From positions 23,693 to 87,692 of the forward strand of contig CACYVC010000015.1 in NCBI GenBank assembly GCA_902777835.1: DNA of 64,000 nt, given 5' to 3'. The stretch comes from an uncultured Bacteroidales bacterium (GTDB lineage Bacteria; Bacteroidota; Bacteroidia; Bacteroidales; Muribaculaceae). The notes below the pieces were generated by a model, which worked only from the letters and a program-made list of their open reading frames with translations, made no database searches and was not told where the DNA came from. Of the stretch, positions 44,718 to 55,694 are shown piece after piece (position 1 is the stretch's first letter; each line of letters begins with the position of its first letter). The translations under genes were made by a program, and so were the position numbers.

Positions 44718-45974
44718 CTATTTTTCCTTTTTTGCTTCGGCAGGAAATAATACTTTCTGGCCTTCTTGCAGATTGTTGGCGCCCACAGTCACAATGCGGT
44801 CACCAACATTAAGACCTTCTATCACAATGAAATCCTTGCCGTTACCAGTATCGGCAGTCTTTACGGTGACAGCTGTCGCTGTGCTGTCGGCTTTCACTTT
44901 ATATACCAATGATTTGTCTTGCAGACGCACCACAGCATTCTGTGGTATCACAATAACATCATTGTGGCTCATGGGGAGCACCACGGTGCCTTGAATACCC
45001 GAATATAGATGGCCGTCGGGATTAGGGAACGTGGCTTTGCAAGACAGCGAACCAGTGGCGGCATCCACCACACCAGTCAAGCTGGAAACACGGCCTTTGT
45101 GAGGATACTCGGTACCATTCTTCATAACAAATTTCACATCGGGCAGAGCGGCGATGTATTGGTTTTTGTCGCTCGAAGTAGCTCCCGCCTGGACACCCTC
45201 CTCAAGAATTGACTCGGGAATCGAGAACCACGCCTCCATCTGACGGTTGCCACTCACTATAGTAAGCTGACTCATAGGTGTTACCTGGTCGCCAGCGCGC
45301 ACGCTGATTTCGCCCACGATGCCCGACACCGGCGAGGTGATGGTACAAAGTCCCAGATTAACCTTGGCACGACTCACGCCAGTTTGTGCTTGTGTAACTG
45401 CTGCCCTAGCCTGCTCTACCGAGGCCCTAGCCTGCTCTACCGAAGCTTTGGCTTGGCCTACAGCAGCCTGTGCTTGCTTGTAGGTATTCAGAGAGTTCTC
45501 AAGTGTATAATTACTTACTATTTTCTTGTCAAAGAGGTTCTTGTTGCTCTCATATTCTAGTTTGGCACTATTAGCCTTGGCTTGTGCCGATTGCAAATTT
45601 GCCTGAGCCGACTGCAAGCCTGCTTGAGCCGACTGAACGTTGGCCTGTGCCGACTGCACAGAGGCTTGTGCCGACTGCAACTCGTGCTGAGCATTGCGAG
45701 AATCGATGACAAAAAGTGTCTGTCCCGCGCTAACCTGCTGACCTTCGGTCACGCATATTCTCATCAACTGGCCACTTACCTGTGGCGATATCGTCACGTC
45801 GCTTTGACCTTTCATCTTAGCGCTGAATTTCATTGGTATCTCAATGTCGGTCTTCTTTACCGTCATTGTCTCAAACGACGACACTGTCTCCTTGGGCATG
45901 TCGATTTTGCATGATGCCAAACAAACAGCAATTAGCATCAAAACGCATGATTTCAAATCTAAGTTTCTTTTCAT
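44718..45974 (-). CDS. RND efflux periplasmic adaptor lipoprotein (AcrA/MexA type)
   Basis: The start MKRNLDLKSCVLMLIAVCLASC was chosen because it gives a lipoprotein signal and an upstream promoter. The 418-residue adaptor carries the lipoyl halves (SGQLMRICVTEGQQVSAGQ and CTITSPVSGIVGEISVRAGD), and between them an unusually regular coiled coil with repeated units SAQASVQ, SAQANVQ, SAQAGLQ, SAQANLQ. The gene precedes the pump by 3 bases, so MFP, RND and TolC form one operon. Confidence 0.95.
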   Translation of the reverse strand: MKRNLDLKSCVLMLIAVCLASCKIDMPKETVSSFETMTVKKTDIEIPMKFSAKMKGQSDVTISPQVSGQLMRICVTEGQQVSAGQTLFVIDSRNAQHELQSAQASVQSAQANVQSAQAGLQSAQANLQSAQAKANSAKLEYESNKNLFDKKIVSNYTLENSLNTYKQAQAAVGQAKASVEQARASVEQARAAVTQAQTGVSRAKVNLGLCTITSPVSGIVGEISVRAGDQVTPMSQLTIVSGNRQMEAWFSIPESILEEGVQAGATSSDKNQYIAALPDVKFVMKNGTEYPHKGRVSSLTGVVDAATGSLSCKATFPNPDGHLYSGIQGTVVLPMSHNDVIVIPQNAVVRLQDKSLVYKVKADSTATAVTVKTADTGNGKDFIVIEGLNVGDRIVTVGANNLQEGQKVLFPAEAKKEK

Positions 45975-46025
45975 TTTTGAATATGTATTTTTATTATATT
46001 TTTTTAATATTGTGGTAATAATTTG

Positions 46026-46033
46026 CAAAGGTA
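46026..46033 (-). promoter_or_regulatory. Promoter -7 box of the RND operon
   Basis: TACCTTTG on the minus strand, 52 bases before the adaptor start. Confidence 0.6.
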
Positions 46034-46067
46034 ATCATTAATTATACTATCAAATTTGACAAATTAT

Positions 46068-46958
46068 TTATTGTCCCTTTTCCTGCACTGGCTCAACTGT
46101 ATAGCCACGAGAGCGGAGCAACTGAATCAAACCTTGTTCACCCACCAAATGCGCAGCGCCAACAGCAACCAGCACTCGCTGCACGGGTATCGTTTGGGTG
46201 ATTTTGTCCATCCAGCTGCGGTTACGCACATAACTCATACGGTCCATTTCAACCTCATCCATACCCATCTCAGGGTCGAAAACGATTTTCTCTAATGCGA
46301 CAAGATCTTGAGCACGATAGGCCTCATATAACTGACGGCTGCTGTCGCCAAACTTGCTGTCCTTGCGGCAGAAGTCCACCAGTTCCTCGGCCTGCTCCTT
46401 AAGCGGTGCGCCAAAGAGTGCCGACGTCTGGTCCTCTACTCCCTCTAGGCCCTCAACTCGCTTGCCTAGTTGCTTTCCACGTTTTTGCACGGCCACATCA
46501 ATCAGATTGTTTGGGTCCAAACTATTGGGATAGAACTCCTTCATCTGCATCATGCTGAGATAAGTGGTGAGGGCTACAGGCTTCAACACTCCTAGTTCCT
46601 TCAGTCCAAAACCATACAAATATTTCTTGACCACTGCGTCAACCATCAGATAGTCTTCAGTTGAGAGCAATTTATCCATGGTGCTATCGGCAGGAGCGGT
46701 AGCATCTTTCATCATCTGCATCATCGTGTTCATGCTCATCAAGTTCTCGTCCTCCAACTCACCAAAAATGACATCAACATTCTCGATTGCCGAGGCTAGA
46801 CCTGGCACACTGTCGATAAACTCCCCAGTCTCAAGATGCAGAGTACCAAATAGATAAGATGTCTCATAACAACCATTGCCGCTAACCTTCCACAATAATT
46901 GGCCATTAACCTGAGAGCAACACAACAAAAGCAATAATACAACCTGTATTTTTTTCAT
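46068..46958 (-). CDS. TraB/GumN family protein
   Basis: The 296-residue secreted protein has a signal peptide (MKKIQVVLLLLLCCSQVNG) and the two TraB/GumN hallmarks: GTLH at about residue 38-41 and the late VAVGAAHLVGEQGLIQLLRSRGY. The family contains putative metal-dependent peptidases related to Tiki/TraB; activity in bacteria is not well established. It has its own consensus promoter and is the nearest gene left of the sRNA candidate, transcribed away from it. Confidence 0.93.
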   Translation of the reverse strand: MKKIQVVLLLLLCCSQVNGQLLWKVSGNGCYETSYLFGTLHLETGEFIDSVPGLASAIENVDVIFGELEDENLMSMNTMMQMMKDATAPADSTMDKLLSTEDYLMVDAVVKKYLYGFGLKELGVLKPVALTTYLSMMQMKEFYPNSLDPNNLIDVAVQKRGKQLGKRVEGLEGVEDQTSALFGAPLKEQAEELVDFCRKDSKFGDSSRQLYEAYRAQDLVALEKIVFDPEMGMDEVEMDRMSYVRNRSWMDKITQTIPVQRVLVAVGAAHLVGEQGLIQLLRSRGYTVEPVQEKGQ

Positions 46959-47015
46959 ATTCTCGAGGTATTAATTCTTATGATTTCACATCGAATTTTT
47001 CAGCTATTTTGACCG

Positions 47016-47047
47016 CAAAAATAACCATTTTTATGCAAAAACACAAA
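47016..47047 (-). promoter_or_regulatory. Promoter of the TraB/GumN gene
   Basis: On the minus strand TTTG (47047-47044), 20 bases, then TATTTTTG (47023-47016): consensus spacing. Confidence 0.65.
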
Positions 47048-47088
47048 TATTAATGAGTTCTTTCAAAAAAAATACCAAAACATAGCGA

Positions 47089-47119
47089 TTGTGCACTTTA
47101 TTCAACACCCGTAACTTTG
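47089..47119 (+). promoter_or_regulatory. Promoter in front of the small RNA candidate
   Basis: TTG (47089-47091), a 20-base spacer and TAACTTTG (47112-47119) match the Bacteroidetes promoter, although no annotated gene starts nearby. Confidence 0.6.
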
Positions 47120-47125
47120 CATCGT

Positions 47126-47319
47126 GAAAAATGCGAGTAAGCGAGAGCAGCGACAAGCTTGATTGAACATTGCCGAGCGCAAGCATTTTATATAAAATTT
47201 TAAAGTGAATTAGTTATTAGTTGAACAACAGATATTGTGAAAACTGAAAAATAGTTTGAAATTAGTTAAGTAAACAATAAAAGCCCTGCACGATGTGAAT
47301 CGCCGCAGGGTCTTTTTTA
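47126..47319 (+). ncRNA. Small RNA candidate between the TraB gene and pyrG
   Basis: A consensus promoter (47089-47119) and a strong terminator (47284-47318) bracket about 195 bases. The predicted 5' half is structured (AAAATGC near 47127 with GCATTTT near 47184; GCTTG with CAAGC), while the middle is A/T-rich and single-stranded. The only frame is an 11-codon ATG frame at about 47130 (MRVSESSDKLD), so a tiny peptide is possible. The rest of the 555-base gap before pyrG holds only the pyrG promoter. It could also be the leader of pyrG if transcription reads through. Confidence 0.45.
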
Positions 47320-47320
47320 T
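47281..47320 (+). terminator. Terminator of the small RNA candidate
   Basis: CCCTGC (47284-47289) pairs with GCAGGG (47305-47310), and CGAT with ATCG inside, followed by TCTTTTTT. Confidence 0.75.
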
Positions 47321-47449
47321 CAAAAAAACGGACAGGAAAGTATGTTTTTTCCTTCCTACTTATTGTGTTTTGGTGCGTGAAAAAATAGACTTCTAAAAAA
47401 ATATCACCAAAATATCGCCTAGTAGTGGGATTGGTTGGGAGAAAATGCT

Positions 47450-47457
47450 TACCTTTG
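47450..47457 (+). promoter_or_regulatory. Promoter -7 box of pyrG
   Basis: TACCTTTG, 56 bases before the GTG start of pyrG; lies downstream of the small RNA's terminator. Confidence 0.6.
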
Positions 47458-47483
47458 CAGTTTGTAAAGAAATTTATTAATAA

Positions 47484-49127
<1,644 letters not shown>

Positions 49128-49176
49128 AACAGCAAAATAAAGATATCAAAAACACAAAAAATACACTTTAACTATT

Positions 49177-51237
49177 ATGGATAAAAACACGGTCATTGGA
49201 ATGTTGCTGATGTGTGCAGTCATCTTTGGCTTTATGTATTGTCAGTCGGACAATAATAAAGAGGCTGCCAAGCAGGCCAACAACAAGCAAACCGAGAAGA
49301 AAGCAGACAACACCAAACCAGCAGCCCCCATCGACACCCTGTCGCAAGACGATTGGGCTAAATTAGCAGATATCATCGCAAAGAACGACAGCGCCCTTGT
49401 TGACGGCGGAGTAAACATAAAGCAAGTTGGCAACAAACTGACTGGCACAATAAAAGTTGGTAACTCTACGGTAAGCCTCGACAGCGTAAACACTGATGTA
49501 AATGCTGTAGATGCCGTAAAACAGGTGATTACAAAACACAATCAGGCACAAATGTTCAGTGGCTGCCTTAAAGGTAATGACCAGACGATAACCCTTAAGA
49601 ACGATTCTATAAAAATAGAAATCAGCACCAAGGGTGGTATGATTACTCGCGCCACTCTCAATGGTTACAAGGCCTATCATTCACAGGAAGACTATAAGAC
49701 CAACAACAGCGTCCCTGTTGAGCTCGTTAGTCCAGGAAACAATAACTACAGTTTCATCCTCAATAACCGCGACCAAAGCTTCGACACCAAAGATTTCTAC
49801 TTTGTGCCCGAGAACCAGCAAGGCGATTCTACCGTAACAATGTCGCTGGTGAACCTGCCTAACGGCGCTAAATGGAGCATTAAATACACTCTTGTGAAAG
49901 GTTCCTACATGGTGAGAATGGAAATTCTGCAGCAGAACATGGACAAAATCATGCACAACAACATCACCAGCATGAACTTCCACTGGAACCAGAAAATGCA
50001 ACGTCAGGAGGCTGGAAAGCAGTTTGAAGACCGCTACAGTGCCCTCTACTGGAAGCTTCAAGGTGAAGATGATGTTGAAAACCTGAGCGAGAACGGCAAT
50101 GATGATAAAAATGTGAACGACAAGGTGAAATGGATCTCGGCAAAGAGCCAGTTCTTCTCATCGGTAATTATCGCCAACGAATGCTTCAGCGGAGATACCA
50201 GATTTGAGAGCAAAGCTTACAAAGATAGCCAGAAGGAATATCAGACTTATCTCAAAGATGTAGATGTTTATACTGGTTTCAACTACAGCTACTCTAACCC
50301 TGCACCAGCATCGTTCTTTTTCTACTTTGGTCCCAACCGCTACGACTTGCTGTCGAGCTACGACAAGTTCTCTAGCAACGAGGACCTGCACCTCACCCGT
50401 CTTGTTTCGCTGGGATGGAAGTTGTTCCGCTGGATTAACTCGGGCATCGTGATGCCTGTGTTCAACTGGCTTTGCAAGTTTGGCTGGTCATTGGGTATCG
50501 TCATCCTTGTTCTCACCATTTTACTTAAACTCGTGCTGTGGCCATTGACCTACAAGAGCTATATGTCGCAAGCCAAGATGAAGATTCTACAGCCCGACAT
50601 CCAAGCCATTAACGAGAAATATCCCGACCAGGCCGATGCAATGAAGAAGCAGCAGAAGGTTATGGAACTCTACAAGCAGGCTGGTGCCAACCCAATGGGC
50701 GGTTGCTTGCCAATGCTGCTGCAGATGCCGTTCCTCATCGCCATGTTCTGGTTCTTCCCATCGAGCATTGACCTGCGCGGTCAGTCGTTCCTGTGGGCCC
50801 CTGACCTTAGCGCCCCCGACGCACTAATTTCACTGCCCTTTAGCATTCCATTCCTAGGTGACCACTTGAGTATCTTCTGCTTGCTGATGACTGTCACCAA
50901 CATTGCCTACACCTACGTGAACATGCAATCGCAGTCATCAAGCTCGATGCCTGGCATGAAGTGGATGATGTACTTGATGCCCATCATGTTCCTCGTGTTC
51001 TTCAACACCTACGCATCAGGTCTTAGCTACTACTACTTCGTGTCGCTGCTCATCACTATTCTCCAAACATTCTTGACCCGCATGATGGTTAAGGAAGACA
51101 AGGTGAGAGCCGTGATGGCCGAGAATGCCAAGAAGCCAAAGAAGAAGAGTGGTTTCATGGCACGCCTTGAGGAAGCACAGCGCCGTCAGCAGCAGGCACT
51201 CAAAGAGCAGCAGAAGCGCAACAACAAGCGTCGTTAA
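49177..51237 (+). CDS. yidC: Membrane protein insertase YidC
   Basis: The 686-residue protein has the YidC layout: an N-terminal membrane anchor, a large periplasmic domain (here carrying an N-terminal Ala/Lys-rich linker, about 25-55), and the 60 kDa/Oxa1 core with VLTILLKLVLWPLTYKSY, GGCLPMLLQMPFLIAMFW and the end helices, followed by a basic tail. It inserts proteins into the inner membrane with or without SecYEG. It lies 49 bases after pyrG, a common Bacteroidales arrangement. Confidence 0.97.
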   Translation: MDKNTVIGMLLMCAVIFGFMYCQSDNNKEAAKQANNKQTEKKADNTKPAAPIDTLSQDDWAKLADIIAKNDSALVDGGVNIKQVGNKLTGTIKVGNSTVSLDSVNTDVNAVDAVKQVITKHNQAQMFSGCLKGNDQTITLKNDSIKIEISTKGGMITRATLNGYKAYHSQEDYKTNNSVPVELVSPGNNNYSFILNNRDQSFDTKDFYFVPENQQGDSTVTMSLVNLPNGAKWSIKYTLVKGSYMVRMEILQQNMDKIMHNNITSMNFHWNQKMQRQEAGKQFEDRYSALYWKLQGEDDVENLSENGNDDKNVNDKVKWISAKSQFFSSVIIANECFSGDTRFESKAYKDSQKEYQTYLKDVDVYTGFNYSYSNPAPASFFFYFGPNRYDLLSSYDKFSSNEDLHLTRLVSLGWKLFRWINSGIVMPVFNWLCKFGWSLGIVILVLTILLKLVLWPLTYKSYMSQAKMKILQPDIQAINEKYPDQADAMKKQQKVMELYKQAGANPMGGCLPMLLQMPFLIAMFWFFPSSIDLRGQSFLWAPDLSAPDALISLPFSIPFLGDHLSIFCLLMTVTNIAYTYVNMQSQSSSSMPGMKWMMYLMPIMFLVFFNTYASGLSYYYFVSLLITILQTFLTRMMVKEDKVRAVMAENAKKPKKKSGFMARLEEAQRRQQQALKEQQKRNNKRR

Positions 51238-51257
51238 CTACAACAAAAGAATAGCGC

Positions 51258-52103
51258 ATGAAAAGCAGTAAAACAAGCAGCACATCGAAGCCACGCCGCG
51301 GCAAAGGCTTCAAGCGAGTTCTTTTAGGACTTGCTGTGCTACTTGTTTTGCTTGGCGCCTTCTTGGCCTACGAGAATCGCCACGCTATCTACTACTGGTG
51401 GCATGGCGAAGTAGTCGTGGACCGCAGCAAGTATCCCATCGTGGGCATCGACATTTCAAGTCACAACGGCGACATCGACTTCTATAAGGTAAAAAACGAT
51501 GGATACTCTTTTGTCATCATCAAGGCCAGCGAAGGGATGGATTACCAAGACAACTCCTTTACTGCCAACTATAACCGTGCCAGCGCCAATAATATGAAGA
51601 TTGGAGCCTACCACTATTTCCTAATGAACTCCGATGGCATTAACCAGGCCAAAAACTTTATCGAAGCGGTGGGATGGCGCAAGCTTGACTTACCTCTGGT
51701 CATTGACATTGAAGAAGATGACAAACTAAATAAAAATGTGAGCGAGGACATTGCATTAAAGAACTTATATGCAATGATCGACAATCTTCAGTCGCGAGGA
51801 TACAAGGTGATGATCTATACCAATGGTAACGGATATAAAAAATTCGTGAAAGACCGACCACTTGTTGATGTCAGCCTTTGGATTTGTTCGTATAAGAACC
51901 CCGACAATATCAAACACATCCCAAATCAACTACAGCAATATAGCAAAAAAGGACGTGTAGATGGCATCAAAGGCGACGTTGACCTCGACGTTTTCAACGG
52001 AAATGAGAAGCAATGGGAACTATGGCTCAGCAAAGCAGCCCCACTCCCAGCCGACACAACAACCAACCAAAAAGAAGATATTAACTATGAGATTAGTGAG
52101 TAA
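51258..52103 (+). CDS. GH25 lysozyme-type muramidase, membrane-anchored
   Basis: The 281-residue protein has a basic start, one membrane helix (about 19-40), and a GH25 domain from about 62: GIDISSHNGDIDF with the first acidic residues, KASEGMDY, and the catalytic LPLVIDIEED. It should cut the glycan chain of peptidoglycan in the periplasm. It follows yidC by 20 bases and overlaps the next gene by 17 bases. Confidence 0.93.
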   Translation: MKSSKTSSTSKPRRGKGFKRVLLGLAVLLVLLGAFLAYENRHAIYYWWHGEVVVDRSKYPIVGIDISSHNGDIDFYKVKNDGYSFVIIKASEGMDYQDNSFTANYNRASANNMKIGAYHYFLMNSDGINQAKNFIEAVGWRKLDLPLVIDIEEDDKLNKNVSEDIALKNLYAMIDNLQSRGYKVMIYTNGNGYKKFVKDRPLVDVSLWICSYKNPDNIKHIPNQLQQYSKKGRVDGIKGDVDLDVFNGNEKQWELWLSKAAPLPADTTTNQKEDINYEISE

Positions 52104-52704
52104 ATATTTGAGCAAATTTGCTGCATTGATGGTGACAATCGCCTTCTTGTCAACATTCTCGGCAAATGCCAAAGTTTATACATGGGACAAGTATGACATT
52201 GCTTTCGAAGCTCCCGAAGGCGGGCACATACCGTTCAGCTTTTTCCAAGACCCCTCTTCGGCTCAGGTCAACTGGGACGAGATGGTGATGACTTTGCAGC
52301 ATTACATCAAGAACGAGAATACCAACAAGAAAAATCTTGAGGAGCGCCTTAAAAGCCGTGCGATGGGGTTCAACATGTACGACACCGATATGATGAAAAT
52401 CAAGGTGAAAGGCTTTAAGTGCTATGCCCTTGAGGGCACAATGCCCGATGGCACACGCTGTATCATCGCTTATCTAGTCAGCGAAAAGACTACCACTGTG
52501 CTTGAGGTCGTGGTCAACTATCTCTTTGGCAACCAAGAGGTAGTAGAAGAGATGATTAAGAGTTTCAGCGAGGGCAACGACAAGAAGCCTAATGAACGGG
52601 AGAAACCCAAACAAAAGATTCAAAAGAAAAAAGACGCTGAAAAAGAAAAACAGGAACTTGAGAAAGAGAAAAGGCGCAAAAACGAGAAAGTATATGAGTG
52701 CTAA
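52087..52704 (+). CDS. Exported protein of unknown function with a charged coiled-coil tail
   Basis: The start MRLVSKYLSK was chosen because it begins a signal peptide ending ANAK; the longer frame overlaps the muramidase in another frame. The 205-residue protein has a mixed domain (YDIAFEAPEGGHIPFSFF, CYALEGTMPDGTRCII) and ends in about 40 Lys/Glu-rich residues that look like a coiled coil. No family was recognised. Its start overlaps the muramidase gene, so the two are translationally coupled. Confidence 0.75.
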   Translation: MRLVSKYLSKFAALMVTIAFLSTFSANAKVYTWDKYDIAFEAPEGGHIPFSFFQDPSSAQVNWDEMVMTLQHYIKNENTNKKNLEERLKSRAMGFNMYDTDMMKIKVKGFKCYALEGTMPDGTRCIIAYLVSEKTTTVLEVVVNYLFGNQEVVEEMIKSFSEGNDKKPNEREKPKQKIQKKKDAEKEKQELEKEKRRKNEKVYEC

Positions 52705-52742
52705 TTGTTAATAGCACCTATCACACATATTTATATAAAACT

Positions 52743-52777
52743 AGTGTCGTTGAGTTTAGAACCCAGCGACACTTTTG
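52743..52777. terminator. Shared terminator between convergent genes
   Basis: AGTGTCGTTG (52743-52752) pairs with CAGCGACACT (52764-52773), leaving an 11-base loop. T-rich sequence on both sides allows use in both directions, between the coiled-coil protein and the threonine aldolase. Confidence 0.75.
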
Positions 52778-52791
52778 TTATACTTTTGCTA

Positions 52792-53817
52792 TCATAGCAA
52801 GCCTGCAAGCACGTCGATGTTCTCAATTGGGGTCGCCCAACTTGTGGCAAATCGGGTGATGAATCGTCCATCGGGCAACTTGTCCCACACCTCAAAGGCA
52901 ACATTACCCTCAAGAGCATCCATCTGTTCCTGAGTAAGGATGGGGAACTGCTGGTTGGTGGGAGAATCAATATAAAACTCAAAACCTTTGCCAGCAAACA
53001 TGTTCTTCAACTCCATTGCCATGTCGATAGCATGGCGAGCAATGTTCATGTAAAGATTATTTGTGAATAACGTGTCAAACTGGATTCCAAGCAGTCGCCC
53101 CTTTGCCAACAGAGCGCCATGCTGCTTGATGATAGTGAAAAACTGGCGAGGGGCGTTTCCCTTAGGAAATATCACTGCCTCACCGCAGAGCGCACCCACC
53201 TTTGTGCCACCAATGTAAAACACATCGCACAGTGTGGCCAAGGTTTTGAGGTCAACATCGGCAGAAGGACTCGCCAAGCCATAGCCCAATCGAGCACCAT
53301 CAATAAATAGGGGAATCTCATATTCCTCACAAATCGACTTTATTGCCTTAAGTTCATCAAGGCTATAGATTGTGCCATATTCAGTCGGAAACGAGATATA
53401 GACCATGCCAGGATACACCATGTGAGGCCAAGTGGGGGCACCGTGGAAGTGAGCCAAGTACTCACGTAACTCACCGGCATCCATCTTGCCAAGGTGATTA
53501 GGTAGGGTAATGACTTTGTGGCCGCTGAACTCCACTGCCCCACTCTCATGCACAGCGATATGTCCCGTCTCTACTGCCACCACGCCTTCGTAGCGCCGAA
53601 GCATAGCGTCGATAACGGTTGAGTTGGTCTGTGTGCCGCCCACCAGGAAGAACACATCGGCATCGGGACAGCCAGTCGCCTGACGAATCCTGGTTCGTGC
53701 ATTCTCACAGAATGGATCTTCGCCATAACCTTCCACTTGGGTCATGTTAGTCTCTATCAATCGGTTCAAAATCGCAGGGTGTGCACCCTCGATATAATCA
53801 CAAGTAAACGATATCAT
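52792..53817 (-). CDS. ltaE: Low-specificity L-threonine aldolase (beta-eliminating lyase family)
   Basis: The 341-residue PLP enzyme has the family landmarks: SFTCDYIEGAHPAIL, YGEDP, FLVGGTQTNS, IDGARLGYGL, and the PLP Lys in YIGGTKVGA. It cleaves threonine or allo-threonine to glycine and acetaldehyde in the cytosol. It is monocistronic with its own promoter. Confidence 0.92.
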   Translation of the reverse strand: MISFTCDYIEGAHPAILNRLIETNMTQVEGYGEDPFCENARTRIRQATGCPDADVFFLVGGTQTNSTVIDAMLRRYEGVVAVETGHIAVHESGAVEFSGHKVITLPNHLGKMDAGELREYLAHFHGAPTWPHMVYPGMVYISFPTEYGTIYSLDELKAIKSICEEYEIPLFIDGARLGYGLASPSADVDLKTLATLCDVFYIGGTKVGALCGEAVIFPKGNAPRQFFTIIKQHGALLAKGRLLGIQFDTLFTNNLYMNIARHAIDMAMELKNMFAGKGFEFYIDSPTNQQFPILTQEQMDALEGNVAFEVWDKLPDGRFITRFATSWATPIENIDVLAGLL

Positions 53818-53837
53818 AGTGTTATGTATTTATTGGG

Positions 53838-53845
53838 CAAAGTTA
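53838..53845 (-). promoter_or_regulatory. Promoter -7 box of threonine aldolase
   Basis: TAACTTTG on the minus strand, about 21 bases before the ATG. Confidence 0.6.
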
Positions 53846-53899
53846 CGAAGTATTTTTTAAAAAACAACGATAATGCATTATGTATTACAATGTTTTTAT

Positions 53900-53907
53900 T
53901 ACCTTTG
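53900..53907 (+). promoter_or_regulatory. Promoter -7 box of engB
   Basis: TACCTTTG, only 17 bases before the engB ATG, so the mRNA leader is very short. Confidence 0.6.
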
Positions 53908-53924
53908 TAAAAATATTGAAAACT

Positions 53925-54527
53925 ATGAATATCAAGACCGCGAAATTTGAGATCAGCAATACTGATTACACCAAATGCCCTGCAGGGAACAAACCTGAGT
54001 ATGCCTTTATTGGACGCTCCAATGTGGGCAAGTCGTCGCTTATCAATATGCTCACCAACAATAAGGGACTTGCAAAGACATCTTCCACTCCTGGAAAGAC
54101 TTTGCATATCAACCATTTCCTGATAAACGACGAGTGGTACATCGTTGACCTTCCTGGCTATGGCTATGCTAGACGCAGCAAGGACAGCCGTGAGCAACTC
54201 AAGAAGATTATTGAGGACTATGTGCTTGAACGTGAGCAGATGACCAACCTCTTTGTGCTCATCGACTGCCGCCTGAAACCACAAAAGATTGACCTGGAGT
54301 TCATGGAGTGGCTCGGCGAGAACGGCGTGCCATTTAGCATCGTCTTTACCAAACTCGACAAACTCGGCAAGGTGGCTGGAGCACAAGCCATTGCTGCATA
54401 TAAACGCCACCTGCTGCACACATGGGAGGAACTACCACCAGTGTTCACAACCTCGAGCGAAGACGGTCGCGGGCGTGAAGAGATTCTTAATTATATAGAA
54501 GAAATCAACCAATCGTTGGCACAATGA
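53925..54527 (+). CDS. engB: Ribosome biogenesis GTPase EngB (YsxC/YihA)
   Basis: The ATG at 53925 was chosen because an upstream extension would cover the promoter. The 200-residue GTPase shows G1 (GRSNVGKSS), G2 (STPGKT), G3 ([10 protein letters not shown]), G4 (TKLDKLG) and the usual C-terminal helix (ILNYIEEIN). EngB assists late assembly of the large ribosomal subunit. It overlaps the following sialidase-type gene by 4 bases (ATGA). Confidence 0.97.
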   Translation: MNIKTAKFEISNTDYTKCPAGNKPEYAFIGRSNVGKSSLINMLTNNKGLAKTSSTPGKTLHINHFLINDEWYIVDLPGYGYARRSKDSREQLKKIIEDYVLEREQMTNLFVLIDCRLKPQKIDLEFMEWLGENGVPFSIVFTKLDKLGKVAGAQAIAAYKRHLLHTWEELPPVFTTSSEDGRGREEILNYIEEINQSLAQ

Positions 54528-55678
54528 GAAGACTTGCTGCCATATTGTTCACATTGCTAATTGTGGGCATTGTCGCCCAAGCGAAGCCAGCCATCGACTA
54601 TGTCAAGAAGGTGAAAGACGTAGTTATTTATCGCGACTCAATGTATTATTCAGCATTTCCTTCGGTGGTAACACTCGACGACGGCAGGCTCATGGTGGCC
54701 TTCCGCCGCGCCCCTAATCACCAGATGATGGGTTTTGACCGATACAGCCACATAGACCTTAACAGCCAGCTTGTGAGCGTGACCTCGAGCGACGGCGGCA
54801 ACACATGGAGCGCTGAACCAAGGCTGATGTTTGCCCATCCTTTTGGCGGTTCGCAAGATCCTTGCATGCTCAAACTTAACAATGGTGACATCCTATGTAC
54901 CAGCTATCTGTGGATGCAGCTGGGCAAGAATTTGCTTGAGGAGTACAAGGGTAGAGTTGTGGGCGATGGCAACTACACCTTTGCTGGCGGCTATCTGATT
55001 CGCTCCACCGATGACGGAAAGACCTGGGAAGGCCCATTTGACCCAGGTTCGCCCCTACCAGTGGAACATCGCACCACAATGCTCGGCAAGATGCCGCTCT
55101 ACAACCGCGGGGCACTATGCCAAAGCAGCGACGGCACCATCTATTGGGCAGTGGCATGTGACAATCCATATGGAGGGTTCTCAGTGTATCTAGTTGAGTC
55201 AAAAGACAATGGTAACACATGGCAATATCGCTCCACTATTGCCGATGACCCTAAAATCAGCTTCAACGAGACCTCGATAATCCAGACTCCCCGTGGAGAC
55301 CTCGTAGCATTCATGCGCAGCTTCGACCTTGATGACCACGCCTGCTTGGCCCGTTCTACCGACGGTGGCAAGTCGTTCCAGTGGTACGATATGGGCTTCC
55401 AGGGGCATCCGCTCAATGCTCTCCTACTTCCTGACGGACGATGGCTGCTCACCTATGGCTATCGTCATGAGCCTTACGGCATCAGGGCGCGCATCATGGA
55501 CCCTGAATGCGAGATGTGGAGCGATGAGATTGTGCTGCGCGACGACGGCGGCAGCACCGACCTAGGCTATTCGTGGCCCGTGCTGCTAGATGACCATCAT
55601 GCACTTGTGGTTTATTATTTCAATTACGAGGGCAGCAAGGGAACTCGAGGTATTGAAGGAACAATTCTTGAATTTTGA
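54524..55678 (+). CDS. Sialidase-family (BNR repeat) secreted protein
   Basis: The 384-residue protein has a signal peptide ([20 protein letters not shown]) and a six-bladed BNR/Asp-box propeller: [24 protein letters not shown] and STDGGKSF are visible. The Arg of the first blade lies in VAFRRAP, and a further Arg in the last blades, but the classical FRIP motif is absent, so it might act on something other than sialic acid. It is coupled to engB. Confidence 0.85.
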   Translation: MRRLAAILFTLLIVGIVAQAKPAIDYVKKVKDVVIYRDSMYYSAFPSVVTLDDGRLMVAFRRAPNHQMMGFDRYSHIDLNSQLVSVTSSDGGNTWSAEPRLMFAHPFGGSQDPCMLKLNNGDILCTSYLWMQLGKNLLEEYKGRVVGDGNYTFAGGYLIRSTDDGKTWEGPFDPGSPLPVEHRTTMLGKMPLYNRGALCQSSDGTIYWAVACDNPYGGFSVYLVESKDNGNTWQYRSTIADDPKISFNETSIIQTPRGDLVAFMRSFDLDDHACLARSTDGGKSFQWYDMGFQGHPLNALLLPDGRWLLTYGYRHEPYGIRARIMDPECEMWSDEIVLRDDGGSTDLGYSWPVLLDDHHALVVYYFNYEGSKGTRGIEGTILEF

Positions 55679-55694
55679 TTTAGAATAATAACTC

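Noticed and set aside
41409-46028. A second, divergent RND system
   Set aside because: Minus- and plus-strand frames inside this region are shadows; only one MFP-RND-TolC operon is present.
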